Shown: positions 63,743-64,000 of the stretch, piece after piece
Layout of the letters: every line of letters begins with the position of its first letter
Position numbering within the stretch: the stretch's first letter is position 1
Assembly: GCA_015295985.1 (NCBI GenBank)
Contig: DVDX01000024.1
Coordinates: forward strand, 62,001-126,000
DNA: 64,000 nucleotides
Source of the DNA: Synechococcus sp. M44_DOE_062
GTDB lineage: Bacteria > Cyanobacteriota > Cyanobacteriia > Thermostichales > Thermostichaceae
Direction of reading: 5' to 3'
The notes under the pieces: model-generated
The model's database searches: none
Seen by the model: the letters and a program-made list of their open reading frames with translations, nothing else
What the model was told of the DNA's origin: nothing
Position numbers and translations under genes: made by a program

Positions 63743-64000
63743 ATGGGCAAGGTTTTGGTTTTGAATGCCTCCTACGAGCCGCTCAACATCACCAGTTGGC
63801 GCAGAGCGGTCGTTCTTTTGCTCAAGGGCAAGGCCGAGCAAATCGAGCACAATGGCCGAGTGGTGTACGGCAACATTCCTTTGCCCACCGTCATTCGCCT
63901 GCGCCACTATGTCCACGTTCCCCATAAGGAGATCCCGCTCACGCGCCGCAACGTCCTCTACCGGGATGGGCACCGTTGTCAGTACTGCGGCTGCTTCGGC
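63743..64000 (+). CDS. HNH endonuclease, 5' part
   Basis: 86 codons are visible before the window edge. The start MGKVLVLNASYEPLNITSWRR, then AVVLLLKGKAEQIEHNGR and the last visible DGHRCQYCGCFG form the N-terminal part and first Cys pair of the cyanobacterial HNH endonuclease type of about 165 residues; the HNH motif itself must lie past the edge. The function is unclear; it is often a conserved housekeeping gene in cyanobacteria. Confidence 0.85.
   Translation, partial: MGKVLVLNASYEPLNITSWRRAVVLLLKGKAEQIEHNGRVVYGNIPLPTVIRLRHYVHVPHKEIPLTRRNVLYRDGHRCQYCGCFG

Overview
The window is a stretch of cyanobacterial chromosome. It carries carboxysome shell genes, plastocyanin, the cyanobacteria-specific NDH-1 subunit NdhO, an ndhF-ndhD-CO2-hydration operon, Ycf46, a sufR-regulated suf cluster and a ThiE with the cyanobacterial N-terminal extension. 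The octamer GGGATCCC and its shorter cores occur very often, in genes and gaps alike, while the common cyanobacterial HIP1 octamer GCGATCGC was not noticed. That combination, with a GC-rich base composition, points to the hot-spring Synechococcus (Yellowstone A/B'-type) lineage; the strain assignment is inference.

Layout. 1-1030: minus-strand carboxysome genes (two ccmK, then ccmL cut by the left edge). 1544-3379: ECF-type ABC ATPase, ftsQ, ndhO. 3.5-6.7 kb: small unknown genes around petE. 6.8-11.1 kb: a K+ channel with RCK domain, a PHP phosphoesterase, a photorespiratory-type aminotransferase, tRNA-Cys and an ABC permease. 11.2-15.9 kb: CO2-uptake operon ndhF-ndhD-cup (most like the F4/D4/CupB set). 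16-22.2 kb: LpxB-related protein, thiE, ycf46 and an AT-richer gene that looks split by a frameshift. 22.6-35.6 kb: housekeeping (purD, a GT2 enzyme, HD hydrolase, SGNH lipoprotein, rnj, dapA, nitroreductase, trpD, trmFO, ackA). 35.7-40.5 kb: a lipoprotein, a decayed repeat-bearing gap, then an uncharacterised cassette of FHA protein, FHA-oxidoreductase fusion and a small membrane protein. 40.6-44.2 kb: ispE, accC and a tyrosine recombinase. 44.3-45.9 kb: an AT-richer two-gene operon of a C-terminal J-domain protein and an HNH-nuclease-like protein. 46-48.6 kb: secreted small protein, ExoD, SLH protein. 48.9-54.1 kb: sufB-mscL-sufC-sufD with divergent sufR and a matching SufR operator. 54.3-60.6 kb: DAHP synthase, folB, miaE, a histidine kinase and a 766-residue CBM20-SGNH-DUF1796 fusion. 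60.7-63.7 kb: dispersed repeat, tRNA-Thr, lnt and an internally deleted tnpB element whose structured right end survives next to lnt. The right edge cuts an HNH endonuclease gene.

Theme. Inorganic-carbon handling recurs (carboxysome shell, CO2-uptake NDH-1 module, NdhO, Ycf46, photorespiratory aminotransferase), as does Fe-S/electron transfer (suf, petE). The most attractive uncharacterised units are the J-domain/HNH pair beside a tyrosine recombinase, the FHA/oxidoreductase cassette, the three-domain CBM20-SGNH-DUF1796 protein, and the decayed TnpB with a preserved omega-RNA-like end. None of these could be compared with a database here.
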